From Talpa occidentalis (Eukaryota > Chordata > Mammalia > Eulipotyphla > Talpidae): 64,000 bases of DNA. The notes under the pieces were generated by a model, which did no database searches, was not told the DNA's origin, and worked only from the letters and a program-made list of their open reading frames with translations. Positions 50,681-62,789 of the stretch are shown one piece after another. Location of the stretch: assembly GCF_014898055.3 (NCBI RefSeq), contig NW_023601433.1:83461106-83525105 (forward strand), written 5' to 3'. Made by a program: the position numbers and the translations under genes. Numbering within the stretch: the stretch's first letter is position 1; every line of letters starts with the position of its first letter.

Positions 50681-53600
50681 GGCGAGAGGTTCACCTAGCC
50701 ATTTATTCCTTGCTTCTCCGCATGGCTCCAGTCAGCATAATCTCAGACCTCGGGTCTACTAGCTATGGCTGTGGGAACTTGGAGGCTGAAAGGGATCACA
50801 TGTATCATCATGGTCTAGGACTCTGCTGGGTGGGGATTTTGGTTTCAGCTGGGCTTACCTTTGTGCATCTGTTCATCTGGGGGTCAGGTAGGCAGCTGTG
50901 GGTTTTCTCATGCATGTGAAGACAAGGTTGTTGTAGATTGAGTGGCCATGCTGTCCAGCAAGGCCACCCTAGACCAGTCTGTCATTCTCTAGCAGGCTAA
51001 CTTGGGTTCATTCCCAGCCATCACTTCTTTGTCCACCCTTGCCTTGAGCTAGAGTAGCCAAGAGTAGACACCATACTGCACCACCAGATTGCCTCTCTGG
51101 ACTGAAACTTCACCCCCTCTTCAGTGTGGGGCTGAGTGTTGGCTGCTGAAGGTGCAGAGATCAGGGGGAAGTTCTTGGAGAGGAAGGAAGAGCAGCCTCC
51201 CCCAACATCAGGCTCACTTCCTGGGAGCAACCTGTATTCAATGGCTGGTCTGCTGAGGCCTATGCAGTGACGTGACAGTTCCAGCTTCTTCCCAGAGAAA
51301 CCTAGTCATCGTCCTCCTGTTCCACAGAGGCCCTTCCCGAGGGTTCTCCCCACCAAACCCCAGCCCACAAATACCAGATAGCAACCTACCACCCATGACT
51401 TTCTCACTGTGTAACATTTACTGGGATACCACTAGTTAAGGTACCGGCTGTACAAGGGAAAGTTGGAATCTTCATGTTACCAATTTCCAAGGTGTAAATA
51501 CTCCTGCCGAGACATTCAGTGATCATTATAAAGTCATGGAATGTGGACTTGGGGAGATATGTGCAAGATGAGCTCGCAGATCAAGAGGAACCGGTTCTGA
51601 GACACCCAACACTCCCATGCTGAGTGTATGTCTACATAAGCAACGCCTTCCCTGAACAGACAGCAAACTCTGCTTTTCTATTCTCTCCGTCTCAAGTCAC
51701 TAAACTGATGTTGAAGCCTCTATTGGGTAGTGACCTGTACTTTAAAATGTGTGCGTTAGGAGTGGGCACTGCCTGGCTGAGCAAGCAGCAGCCAGATGAG
51801 AAGGGACTGGTCACTAAGGAAGTCTGCCCCTGCAGACTGTCCCAACATCTCTTCATTGAGGAGGTGGCAGGTTTTTTTGTTGACACTGAAAAGCTTGCAA
51901 AACCTCTTTGCAAACTTAGTGTCGCAGAATTTCTCCAAGTCAGTCATCTCATGAGGCTCTGAACAGTCTGCAGCTGGGGAGAAGGTGATCCAATAGGAAC
52001 CCACTTTCTAGCGGACGTAACCCAAGAAAAGCCATGTCCTTCCTTTATATCAAGTACCCCCAGCAACCCCACCCACAAATAGAAACTCCTCGGGTCTTCT
52101 GACACCATAGATTGAGCAATCAAGCTAGGAATTCACTAGACAAACCAAACCCCATCACTCATTAACATCCTGCCAGGATGGATGTCACCTCCCGCAGGAT
52201 GGTCCGAGGCCTTCAGTACCTCTAGCAATTGCCCCACCGGCTGCAGCAGGACTCGCTGTGGCTGTAGCATGTTATCTGACCTGGACAAGCAGGGAAACTT
52301 GACCTGAGACTGATCGGTCTGGCAACACTGGCCGGGTGTTCTTACCTGGCAACAATCTGATGGAACCAGTGCAAACGCTGCCCTTGAACTCTTGCTGCCT
52401 CATGGGCCCTGCGTCCCTGAACAAGCAATGATGGAAACAAGGTCCTGGGGTCGACTGAGAATCGGCACTTTCCCACTGCTCAGGGCTTGTCGGGGTGGCT
52501 CCTATGGACAAGGGCTGACCTTCACCAGGCAAGAAAGTCACGTGCTCCCAGCCCAACCTGTTTCAACGATCAGGCCCTGCCTTCTGTCTGCAGTCGGTTG
52601 GCAATGGAGGTCTCCCAGCGAAGTTCTCTCTCCCGGGGCCGCTGAGCCTCCTCTATCTCTTTGAAGATTACAGGGCTTTAGCGTGACTTTAAAGTGCTCC
52701 CCCCCTGTGTTTTATTATAATTAATGACCAGAAAACTTTTTCTCCCCACCCCCCTTTATCTCTTAAATATGTTTCTTTCCTCTTTAAAAATGCAATATTT
52801 CTTTTAACCCAGGATATGGATGAGCCTGTCCCTAGCAGGGCAGGCCCGGCTTCATCTGTCAACTTGATTATGCAAAGCCCCTGTTTTCAGCTGGCATCTG
52901 AGGGGGGATTTCAAAGCCATGACTCATGTGTGCTCCCAGGCTGAGGACCCAGAACAGCCTCTGCCGCCAGCTCAGTGCAGGCCCACCCTCCAGAGGGGGA
53001 CCCTCCCAGCCCTGGTGGCCAGTGGATGTCAGTGTCCACTTGGAAAGACACGCCATGTGTTCCCACAGCCATGGAAGGGGGGCAGTTCTGCCAACGTGGG
53101 GGGGCAGGCTTTCACTGGTGTTTGAGTTCTCTCCCCTAGATCCTTCTGCAGTAGCTTGCATTGGGAATTCAGATTGATGTACAGAGGAAGGTAATGTGCC
53201 TGGAAATTACCCAGTGCCCACTATAGAGCAATACACAGGCATCCTTACTATTAAGTGCAAAGTAGTGAAATTTACAACGGGAACAACATGCTCATGTGTT
53301 TAGCTGCACACGAAAGGTCTGGAGTGAAGCTTTTTGATCCCAGCGCCGGTGCTGCTGGGAGCTGACTGATCTTAGTGCAGGGGCCATCCTGGGTACGATG
53401 GGATGTTTGGCAGCATCCTGATGCCAGAGATGCCCTCCAGGTGTGACCCCAGAGCAAAGTCACCCCCCATTAAGGGCCCCTCTCCTACAAAGATTCGTGA
53501 CAAAAATCACTGGGTCACCGGATTGGGGAGGACTCAATAGGGGATTCATTAATAACCAAGTGAATAGCTTTTTTAAAAGCTGCATTGCCGTGGGAGGGCT

Positions 53601-55161
53601 GCTCGAAGGCGAGCCAGTTTCAGGGTCCTGATCGAACAATCCAATATAACTTGGAAAGTAGAGGTCAGGTATGGAAAATTCAGAAGAGCCCTTAGCTCGC
53701 CCTTCGTTCCTCGATGCCAGTCAAGCAAATGTGTGTGCGGCCTTTGCAAACGTGGTTTGCACACAGGGAGTTTTTCCAGGCGTGGTGTTCTGAGCATACA
53801 GCAAGTCCCTGGGGGCCTCCAGGTAGTCCTACTGTGCGCACCACAACAGCTTGTGTTGGGAAAAGGAACTCAGCAGAAAAATATCGAAAAAAGATGGGAC
53901 TTTGCTGAAAGGGACCATCACTGAATCCTCACATTCAGTAGGTGGGATGCGTCCTCCCTCCCTAGTCAGACCCCTGGGTGAGAAGAAAGGGGGGGCTTCA
54001 CTGCGATGGTGCAGGAGGTGCACTGAGGGCCGAGGCCCCAAGTTATCTTGGAAGACACCCCCTTCCCTGAAGGATCCCTTGAAAAGATGCCTGCAAAGTC
54101 ACCTGGGGAAATACCTTCAGGGCGCGGCTCCACTGGCTGAAGGATCCAAGGCCAGAGCCCCAGCCTAGGGGCTGATCTCAGTGGGTCTGGCATGGGGCCC
54201 AGGCCCAGGGATGCTCTGAAAGCTCGCGGGGGACTGGAATGTAATGTTAACCCCATTTCTTGTGGGCCTGCCTATGGCAGGAGCCCATTGTTAGCCATCC
54301 TCCATGATAAATGAGGGTGGAATCAAAACTACAACAAAATAATCTTTCTGCTCTGACACACCCCCTCGAGGATGCTGGGAGAGATGGTGCACAGGTGGGC
54401 TGTGGCCTCTGGCATCTCGGGAGATCCATCTAGACCCGGGGTCCCTGCATGTTGGCTGAGGCAGAAGGGCCCTCCCACGCCTGCTGGGCAGGCTGCAGAG
54501 CAAACGTGCTTCCTCTGAGCCTCGCTCACAGAGGCATCACCGGCTGAATTTGATCAGAAGTACCGCAGCCTAGGAGTTTGACACCTCCAAGCCTGGGGCT
54601 TCTCAGTCATTGAGTACCAGGTCTCTCTACCCAAAATTGTATGGGGTGGGGGGGGCAGGCAAGTACCTGAAACAGGGGCACACAGCCCAAATCCTGTGAT
54701 TCCCAGTCTCTTCCCCACTCCATTCTGTCTTAAGGCCCAATTCAAATTTCTTACCGAGATGCTGACCTCATTCCTGCAACCCTTAAATATAGACTCGGAT
54801 CCAAGCTGCTCCAGGGCACTTAGGAAGGCCCGGCCACAGGCTGCCCCCCAGATCCCCTTCCCCTTCTCTGGCTGTGGCCAGGCCTGAGGTGGGGACCACA
54901 ACTCCCTCTCAATAAAGGCCCACGACAGCAGCAGCTGCTCAGGTAGATGCTCAGTAAGCTCGTTCTCACTGCGGGCATCGAGAAGACAGGTCAAATGGCT
55001 GCAATTCAAAGCACGTCTGGAGTTTCATTAACAGTCATAAACCAGTGAAAATCACTTAGCTTTGATAACAAGTGAGCTACCTTGGTGTATTTAACATAGG
55101 GGAACCTGTGGGGTGGGGGAGACGGTCAGGGGCACTACCTTTGCATGGCCTGCCCACATTA
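50681..55161. other. unassigned DNA
   Basis: No gene or named repeat. The stretch 52650-52930 is repeat-free with AT-rich words such as TTATAATTAATGACC and AACTTGATTATGCAAA, and looks like conserved noncoding DNA (see findings). G-rich low complexity lies near 54645-54658. Short open frames show no domain. Confidence 0.5.
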
Positions 55162-55454
55162 AGACCAGGGTCGTGCCTCCCCGGTGGCACAGCAGTTGAG
55201 CGCTGGGTTGCAAAGCTTCCCGAAGCCTCTGTAGCACCGGTTCGATCCCCGGCTGCTTCCTGGCCACCGGAGGAGGGTCCCACATGGCACGCAGACCTCT
55301 CCTGCTGCCTGCTGCTCCCCTCAGCAGTGTACTTCGTCGGTCTGCCTGTTCTGTTCCCTGCTCTGGCTCTGGTGAATTCTCTCACCCTCCCGCGCTTGAC
55401 TGTACCCAGTGCTTGTATAAATAAATAAATCTTAAAAACAAATAGACCAGGGTC
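55162..55454 (+). mobile_element. complete tRNA-derived SINE with target-site duplications
   Basis: The element proper is 55173-55443 (271 bp), flanked by AGACCAGGGTC at 55162-55172 and 55444-55454. The 5' part is tRNA-like, with an A-box-like GGCACAGCAGTTGAG and a perfect B-box, GGTTCGATCCC, at 55239-55249. A tRNA-unrelated body with C/T-rich stretches follows, then a tail with ATAAATAAATAAAT. The exact duplications and intact internal promoter indicate a fairly young copy. The parent tRNA could be an alanine- or similar class tRNA, but I cannot settle that. I do not recognise the family. Confidence 0.92.
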
Positions 55455-55560
55455 TATGTGTGCCCTGGCTCTGCCACATAAAAGCTGGTGATGGGTTAGG
55501 GAGCCTCCTTGTTCTTTCTATAAAATGGTGGTGGCAGGACCTACCTAGCCGAGTTGCCCT
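55455..55560 (+). mobile_element. MIR relic beside the SINE
   Basis: CCCTGGCTCTGCCACATAAA, then the GCCTCCTTG and TCTATAAAATGGTGGTGGCA words follow the MIR core order. The left part of the MIR may continue before the SINE, around 55142-55161, which would mean the SINE landed inside it. Confidence 0.65.
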
Positions 55561-58500
55561 TGACTAATAACATCACTAAGGTGTCAGCGCACACCGCTTT
55601 ATAAAACTGGCTACTGCTGTTCCCAAGCAATTGGCATTTGCTGACCAAGCCGCACAGCCTAACCCATGGTGAGTGGCTGAATATAATTTCCTGGTCCTAT
55701 CACCCCTGTTATCTGTGAATGGGCAGGGGGTACCTGTGGCTCCCATCTCCCAAGCGCCCCCAAGGGCCTGACCTCTGGGCCAAGCACATGGCAGTGTGGC
55801 TGAGCCATCCCCGCGCCCAGTGTCACCCAGCATAGCCGCTGGCCTGGTTTTGATGGGACAGAGGGAGTTTGCGGGGAGCGCACTGCTGGTTGGAGTCCTG
55901 TCCTGAATTAGGTTGAGATGGGGTGTGTTCAGAGGAACAAGGACACTCCTTGTAGCCTTCTTGTAATAGGAAATCGGGAACACCCCAAGTGTCCACCAAG
56001 AGGGGACAACTGAGATAAAACTAACTACACGACGGTCACTCTGAAGTGGCCAAAACAGACAAGCTCCGTACAGACCGCGGAGGCGAAACACTGTGGAATG
56101 CAGCCTGCTGTTTACATGAAAACTGCAAAGAAGCATGTCTTTAAATACAGATTTATTGAAAACCCCAAGGAAAATGACTTCAGAACAGCACTGTTCAGTG
56201 GCCAAAGCCATAGCGGCATGCGCTACTGAGCCTTGAAATGCGAATGTTAATTCTACTTAATTGTCACTGATGGACCTGGGGTCACCACCTTGGCTAACAG
56301 GTACCACGGTAGGTCTCTTGGTTCTGATTGGCGACAGACGAAAGTCAGTGACGCACGGGCCACGGATGGCTTGGCTTTGTTCCATGACAGGACTGTAGTA
56401 TATTAAAAAGAAAAAAAAGACAGTGTTAGGAACGCTGCTGAAATCCAGGTAAAGCGTGGAGTGAATTGTCAGCAATGAGCCGGGGCTCCATCTTGTCCTG
56501 ATAAATGCCCATGGGGGTGAAACGCACTAGGGGAAGCCAGGTGGACGTGGACAAGGAGACTCTCTTTAAAATCTAGGAGAAACCTTGCCGTAGTTACACC
56601 CGTGCACCTTCTCTAAGGGCAAGGAGATCCATCTGCATGCTTGTTGGTTCTGTGCTTGGTTTGTACAGGAAACTTGGCTGAGAGGGAGGCTGTTCGGAGA
56701 CTCAAACACAATGGGGTGGTGCCCAAGAGGGTCCCCGAATTCCCAAGTGGCTTGGGATACCTGCAGAGACTCAGTGGCTACCCAGAGGTGAGGTCCAGCA
56801 TGAGCAGACAATCCAAGACACGTCTGTCCTGAGGACCACGCCTCTGTGGGAGGCTGCCCCTCAGGCTGGCTCTTTCAGCTCATCTGAATGTTCCCTGAAT
56901 TAAGAGAAAGAGGACAAAAGACAAAACCCAACATGGCTCTTCACAGCGCCTCCTGTTGGCCGACAGCAGAGCTGGAAACTTTGCTTGTCTGGGAGCTCCA
57001 GAGGGCAGCTGAGACCCCAGGTTTAAGTTGTCCTGTGTCAAGCACGGTCATGAAGACACGGGACCACTGGGCTTGTCCTTGCAGAGAGCTTCAGAGCCTG
57101 CAGTCTGGAGTCCAGTTTGGCCACATCCTTGCTGTAAGGTCTCCAGGAACTTGCCTCACGAGGCACTATTTTCTCACCTTTTAGTGCAGATGCTGCTTCC
57201 TGCACTGTTGGGAATGGATTAAGCTTGAAATGAAGACATTAAGTCTTAGGCCAAGACCTGATATGTGACAGCCCCCACTCCTGAAACGCACCATTATTAT
57301 CCCCAGTGGAGAATAGTCTTGAACCATACTCTGCTATAAAGTCCCCTGCCTGAGCTGGGGAGAGGGAAGGCTGCAATTCTTGATGCCTTCATTTCTGGCC
57401 TGTGCTGCAGACGAGTGCAGTGGTGGTATACCCAAAGAGTCTGGAATCTGAGGTCCTGGGTTTGTCACTAGCCAGAGCTTCAGGAGCACCCTGGGTAGCC
57501 TGTCGGCCGAAAGGCTAAATCTGAGCAATCCCCGAGAGGAGCCAGGAAACCCTGCGATAGTTCTGTTGGTCAGCACGGGACTTCAAGAAGGTCCCCCAGC
57601 CACGTCGGGCTCACATGGCAGAGTGGGGGGCCACATGAGCGCGGGTGACTTTCTGGGTGTTGGGGCTCTGGTTCTCACACCAACCTTAGGTCACGTGCCC
57701 ACATCTGCTTTCCCAGCATTGTTCCTGCCGCAAGGAAGTAACGGCCGCTTAATGGAAACCAGACTGCGCCTCCCCCCTGCCCGGGAGCATCTCCCCAGCA
57801 CCAGCCTCCCCTCTGCCTGCTGGTTTTTGTGCTGGGGGTCTTGGGAGTCTTCGGAGAAGCTGCTTTTAGGATGTGTAGACAGAGAACGGCTCCTCTAGCG
57901 TTTCCTCCTTGGCATGAGCCAGCCGCACTCTCTGCACAGGAGCAGGGAGGGAAGGCGCTGAGGTCTCATCTCTCTGGTCCTGCTCCTCTGGGGGATCACC
58001 CCAAGCTGGAATGGGAGGCAGGGTGCAAGCTGAGAAGTCTGAGCATTTGCTTTCTGGAATCTTCCAGTGGCAGAGGAAAGTGAAGCCACCCACATTTGTT
58101 TAAAAAGTACTAATAGAATGGAGTAGATGGGCAACCCAGTTGGCTCACTGCCAGTTGGCTCTGGGGTCCTGGGGTTGATGACTAGGTTGGTGGAGGCAAC
58201 CTGGATGGTGTGAAACTGGGTCCAGTGCCACCAGAAACTCCAGCTCTCTCTCTAGCTCCAGGAGAGCCTTGCTTGGCCCCCAAGAGGACTGCAGAGAGTG
58301 GGGCTGTTGGACCACTCTCTAGTGTTGGCTTCTCATCACTTCCCGAGGGGCCTTGTCTGCACACTGCCATGAGCACCCACTTCCCTCTGCTCCTGCCAGA
58401 ACAGAGGCCTGACCATGGGGGTCAGCTGGCTCGCAGCCCTCCTAGCAGGAATGGGGTCAGGCGGAGCCAGGGCAGGTTGGGCCACATGATCCTGCTGCCC

Positions 58501-58654
58501 ATCTCCAGACTGCAGCCCCATGGCTTGGCATCCTCCTATTCCCCCTCCTCAGGCAAACCAGCACAAAGGAGGAGGTGACTGTTCTAGAAGCACATGCCGA
58601 GGGCTCAAGCCCAGAGAAGCTGGGTATTGCAGCCCTGAACTGTTTTCGAAGATA
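55561..58654. other. mostly unassigned DNA with possible old L1 and MIR pieces
   Basis: Around 55960-56160 the plus strand reads GAACACCCCAAGTGTCCACC, then TGTGGAATGCAGCC and GAAAACTGCAAAGAAGCATG, resembling a very old L1 ORF2 3' part. Around 57415-57520 a MIR-like order of words appears but is weak. The longest open frame of the window (minus strand, 55576-56211) crosses the L1-like stretch in antisense, so I do not accept it as a gene. The stretch 57570-58600 is GC-rich with overlapping spurious frames. Confidence 0.5.
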
Positions 58655-58855
58655 TGAGCTATAATTTGTGTCCAACCTCTGAATGCCCTGCCTGGGTGCC
58701 CCTGGCAAAGTTGCTGGGCAAACCTGGTCACCCTGAGCCTCCATTTCTTCATCTATAAAATGGGCTAAGTACCTATCTCACTGGATTGCTGAGGATTAAA
58801 TATTTTATCAAGCATAGACCAGTGCCTGGCACATCTTGATTATAAGTGTCATTTG
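58655..58855 (+). mobile_element. MIR SINE, long copy
   Basis: One of the best-preserved MIR copies here. It contains GAGCCTCCATTTCTTCATCT, TATAAAATGGGCTAAGTACC, TATCTCACTGGATTGCTGAG, GATTAAATATTTTATCAAGC and CAGTGCCTGGCACAT in the correct order. The tRNA-like 5' part is mostly lost. Confidence 0.9.
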
Positions 58856-60584
58856 ATGAGCCCCCACTGAATCCTCAATTCCTTCTGGAGAAGGAACCCC
58901 ATCTTCGCTTTAGCGACAAAGGAGTGCTCAAGCAGCGGTCTCTGCCTCATGGGCCACACGGCCTCAACTTGGAGCTTGGGCCATGGGACTCTGCCCGGCT
59001 ACCCTGTTCAATACCGGGGTTAAGGGCTTTGAAGGGGAATTGGGGCAAGATAGCTTTTCTCCTTGAATGGCATCGCTTTGACTGGCAACACCACTCACCA
59101 ACCCCAACTCCTCACCTTCACCCCACTGACTTCTGAGCCCACAACCACTCAGCCCATGTCTGTTACCCTAAAACCAGGGTAGAGGAAGCTAGTATTTCAG
59201 GAAATGAACTATCTTAATGCCCTGTAGCTCCTCGCCAGCTGCACATTTGCAAATAGCAGGGAGGGGGACCTCCTGAGTGTGTGTACCCCCCACCCCCCCG
59301 CCAAGTTCTTCGGTGTTTTAATTTTTCTGAGCCTCTGTTTCCCCGGCTTTTTTGTTTGTTTTTTGTTTTTTGAGACGTGAGTTCACTTGCCTACGGGTGT
59401 CGCGTCCCAAGAGGCTGGAACTTGAAAGTCATGGTTGGCTCCAGCCCAGCTGCGTCTTCCCCGAAAGCCAAGTGCACAGAGGACCCCTCAGTGGGGCGTC
59501 GGGCAGCCCCGTGATTGTTATTCTGCCCCACCTTCAGGAATGAGGGTAGTTTGGTCTGAAGAGGACGTTGAGTAATAACTGGAGAAAGGGCCGCTCTGGT
59601 TCCCAAATAAACAGGCTCATGAGTGATGAGGGGACCCCTTCCCCCCTCCGCTGCTGGGCAGCTGCGGCCACAGCACCGCGCCCACGTTTCTTACACGCGG
59701 GCGAGTAAACACCACCAGGACCCACTTCAAAAGGCTCCGTGGCAGCCGCCGAGGGGCAGCTGCTGCTGATGGAACCGACGTGCCTTGGGGGGCTGGGCGC
59801 GAGCAGAGGGGCTGGGGTGGCCTCCTGTAACAGGCGGCCCCCAAGACGTCCAAATACATCAGTGCAGAGGCCTCAAAGGCCCAAGACTGAGAGCAGGAAA
59901 AATAAATAATTCCGTTATCTCTGATGAATTTTTTGCCTTTGATCTCGTCCCCCTTCCATTGCTCGCTCTCCCCACCCCCTTCCCTGAATTTTCCCTCCCC
60001 ACTACCTTTTTTTAAACCTTTCCTCCTCGTTTGATTTATGCCCTACACCGCTCGGCGAGGCTGACGTCCCCTGATGAATTGGTGCAGTGGTTCTGTTCCG
60101 AGACCCCAAGCAGCCGCGGGGAAGGGGCCAGGGGAAGGTTCCTTCCCTGGAGCAGAGGCCTGGCCGGGGTGAAGAGGTGCTGCGTGGGTGCACCATGCAC
60201 CTAAGAGCTGTGCAGCCTCTGCTTCCACTGTGGGTGCTTGGGCCAATCCGGGGTAGAGAGGACGCTTTTCTACTTCCCTTTCCTCACTGGGGGCATTCAA
60301 AGACCACAGAGGGCTTACTGCTGGCCAGAGTCTAGTGAAGCCAGAGGTGAATGCAGGCCTGACGGAGAGGCAGCGTAATGCAGATATTTCTGTCTCAATT
60401 GGAGCAAGCGCCAACAACGTATTAGACTCTAGGACCGGAAAGCATTTAACAGCAGCTTTGGGGTGTTGAGCACATTTCAATCATTTATAAGTAAGGAGAA
60501 ATGGCAGAAAAAAAGTAGAGTCCTAGGAGTAGCCAATAGGGCATGTAAACTAGCTGGCAGCTTCAGAGAAAGGTGTTTGGGGAG
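58856..60584. other. unassigned, CpG-containing and conserved-looking DNA
   Basis: No gene is supported. A T/G-rich simple stretch lies at 59348-59373. The part 59640-59790 contains several CpGs, for example in CACCGCGCCCACG and ACACGCGGGCGAG. The part 59880-60070 is repeat-free AT-rich and pyrimidine-rich text that may be conserved. No splice-bounded frame is convincing. Confidence 0.5.
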
Positions 60585-61030
60585 GAAAGTGGTACAGGGC
60601 AGCATGTGCTAAGGTCCTGGGGCTGAAGTATTCAAGGAATTGCTCTAGGCAATTGAATGCTCTAGGCTCAATTCCTTTAGAACTAAGACATCAAAGGGTA
60701 GGCGGAATGAGATTAGAGGAACTGGTAGACTCGCAGGACAGGAACAGGAGTTTGATCCCTATCCAGATGCCCCAGAGGGTGTAAATCCAGTGCCTGGGGT
60801 TGGGGCCTACCATGGAGGCCAGGAGAGCAGAAGGCTATTGGAGTTGTCCACATGGGGGATGAGAGTGATGATAACTTGAGAGAGAATGATGACAGTTCCT
60901 CTCACTCTCCTTGACAGACAGCCATGAGAGCCAGATTGACTGAGTGTAGCCAATGGGAAACTCAAGGCAGCCTCCAAGGTTGAGCAACTGGGCGTTGGCT
61001 ATGCCACCAGCTGCGATGCACAAGGCTGGC
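60585..61030 (+). mobile_element. ancient interspersed repeat, family uncertain
   Basis: The order CAGCATGTGCTAAGGTCCTG, GTATTCAAGGAATTG, GAAGGCTATTGGAGTTGTCC and CTCCAAGGTTGAGCAACTGG matches a widely dispersed ancient mammalian repeat that I recognise by its text but cannot name with certainty. It is strongly diverged and broken. Confidence 0.5.
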
Positions 61031-61210
61031 GATGTGTTTTGTTGGCAATGACCATCAGTGCACTGAGTTCCCCTTACACACCTAAGAAAAGATTTGCAGT
61101 CAGAGCTGATTAAAAAGATAGGTGTCTGTGTGAGCCGGCGGCCACCCTCCCTGAGAGGTGGAGGCTCTGGGCACCCGAGACCTGACTTCGGGAAATTATA
61201 ATGATGCTAA

Positions 61211-61362
61211 ATCAATGGTTCCCAAATTTTGCTGCACCCTGGGATAATTTTTTAAAGTACAAATGCTTGGCTCCCATACCTAGACATTGATTTGAATCGT
61301 AGAGATGTGACTTGGCCATTGAGATTTTTAAGCTTCCCGGTGATTCTAACATGCATATCAGG
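61211..61362 (+). mobile_element. MER5-like hAT DNA transposon relic
   Basis: It begins near ATCAATGGTTCCCAAATTTT, continues through GCTGCACCCTGGGATAATTT and ATGCTTGGCTCCCATACC, and ends near TTCCCGGTGATTCTAACATG. This is the word order of a MER5/Charlie non-autonomous element. The right terminal part is lost. A MIR follows directly. Confidence 0.8.
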
Positions 61363-61364
61363 TC

Positions 61365-61565
61365 TGTGCCAGGCATTGTGCTAAATAGATTCCATGCACT
61401 AACTTTAGTTTCTATGACAACCTCTTTCATCTCCATGACAACCTCTCTAAAGGTGTTGCTTCATCTGTACTGAGGAATGGGAGCAACTACTTCGTAAGGT
61501 CAAATCATTTGCCCAAAATGACACAGCTAATATGTGGCTTGTGCTTGAACTTGAGCCATTTGGCA
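61365..61565 (-). mobile_element. MIR SINE, antisense
   Basis: On the minus strand the text runs AGCTGTGTCATTTTGGGCAA, then TCCTCAGTACAGATGAAGCA, and ends near AATGCCTGGCACAGACCTG, which is the MIR core in order. A short internal near-duplication of about 18 bp (around 61411-61444) is present. Confidence 0.85.
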
Positions 61566-62789
61566 AGTCCCATACCCATTATGTGACACGGCCTTCCCCG
61601 CTGGGGGGAGAGCAAGGAAGGGGCAGCACTGGCAGACACTCATCAGCGATTTAAAGATCACCATCTCGGAATTTCTCCAGAGCTGCTCATGTGGCTCCAG
61701 GGGGACAGCACTTAGAGTGGGCATGGTAGGAGGTCTGCAGGAGAGGGGCCCCCAAAAGGAAATCTGCCATCAGAGCTGGCACAAACTGAGTTTCACCTTA
61801 TTCAGTCTCATGTGAACTTCCTAGGTTGGTGATAAGCACTTGCCCTTGTCCACACAGGGGGTTGGACCTCTGGTACCTGAATGACCTCTAAATCCTAGCC
61901 CTTTAATCCCAGAGTTTGGAATCAGGGCCATCACAGGTTGACTTCATGCTACCAAGACTCCCTTCAGTCTTGGTCACCACACTCTTGCTAGGCTGGCCTT
62001 TGCATTCTGGCTACACTGGCCCTATCCTGCTCTGGAACCTACCATCACTATGGGGGGAGAGGGAGAGAGTTTGGGGGAGTTACTAGGGGCAGCAGAGGGA
62101 ACCCCTTGATGACAGTGTGGGCTCTCCTTGCTGCCTTCACCCTTATGTCTACATTTCCTGCCTGGCTAGTCCATCAAAAGAGAATAAAACTAAATGGATA
62201 ACATTCCTAATGAAGGCTAAAATAAACCCAATTAAAGAGACCGATGAAAGTCGCAGAGGTTAGAATAACAGAAGCAGTGTGGAACAGCTTCCTGGGCAGG
62301 TTGACCCTGAGCTGTGGGCTCTCCCAGCACCTGCCTCGCTATCAACAGCTGCCTGATAACCCTCGCTGGGGCGAGAGGCACAGTCGGCCCTCTTCGGGGT
62401 TAGCCCCTCAGCTCGTAGTACATGCTCACTAAATGCTTCTCCCTTTCCCCCTTGCAAAGTTACTCAACGAGACTCCCAAAGCCCACAAATCTCCCATCAG
62501 AATCGGCGTAAAGCCGACACGGCATAAGCCAAGTCGGTAAATGACGTCATCGTGGTATGAAGTCAAAGGAAAATGCAGGTGGAACAATGAGACCCTGAGG
62601 TGAAATGTCTCTCCTCTGGGCTTCTTGGTCCTTTTTTATTTCTAGCTTTATCCATCACTGAATTCCTGGTGAAACTCCCAGCACCAGGTCACCCGGGAAC
62701 CATCCCCACAGGTCCCTGGTACTCCTTCCCCAGCCCTGATCCCTCTTCCTCCCCATCCATCATGTGATGTCTCTTACCCACCGCTGCCT
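61566..62789. other. unassigned DNA with conserved-looking part
   Basis: No gene is supported. The part 62160-62630 is repeat-free and includes the 10-bp palindrome ATGACGTCAT at 62541-62550, a consensus cAMP-response element. See findings. Confidence 0.5.
62541..62550. promoter_or_regulatory. palindromic CRE motif
   Basis: ATGACGTCAT contains the full 8-bp TGACGTCA bound by CREB/ATF bZIP dimers. It still carries its central CpG, in a setting with a few other CpGs (62504-62535). Occupancy is unknown. A chance match in 64 kb is possible. Confidence 0.45.

Noticed and set aside
55576..56211. Longest open frame in the window (211 codons, minus strand)
   Set aside because: No recognisable domain, mixed low-complexity composition, and it crosses an L1-like relic in antisense. 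It is expected by chance in GC-rich DNA.
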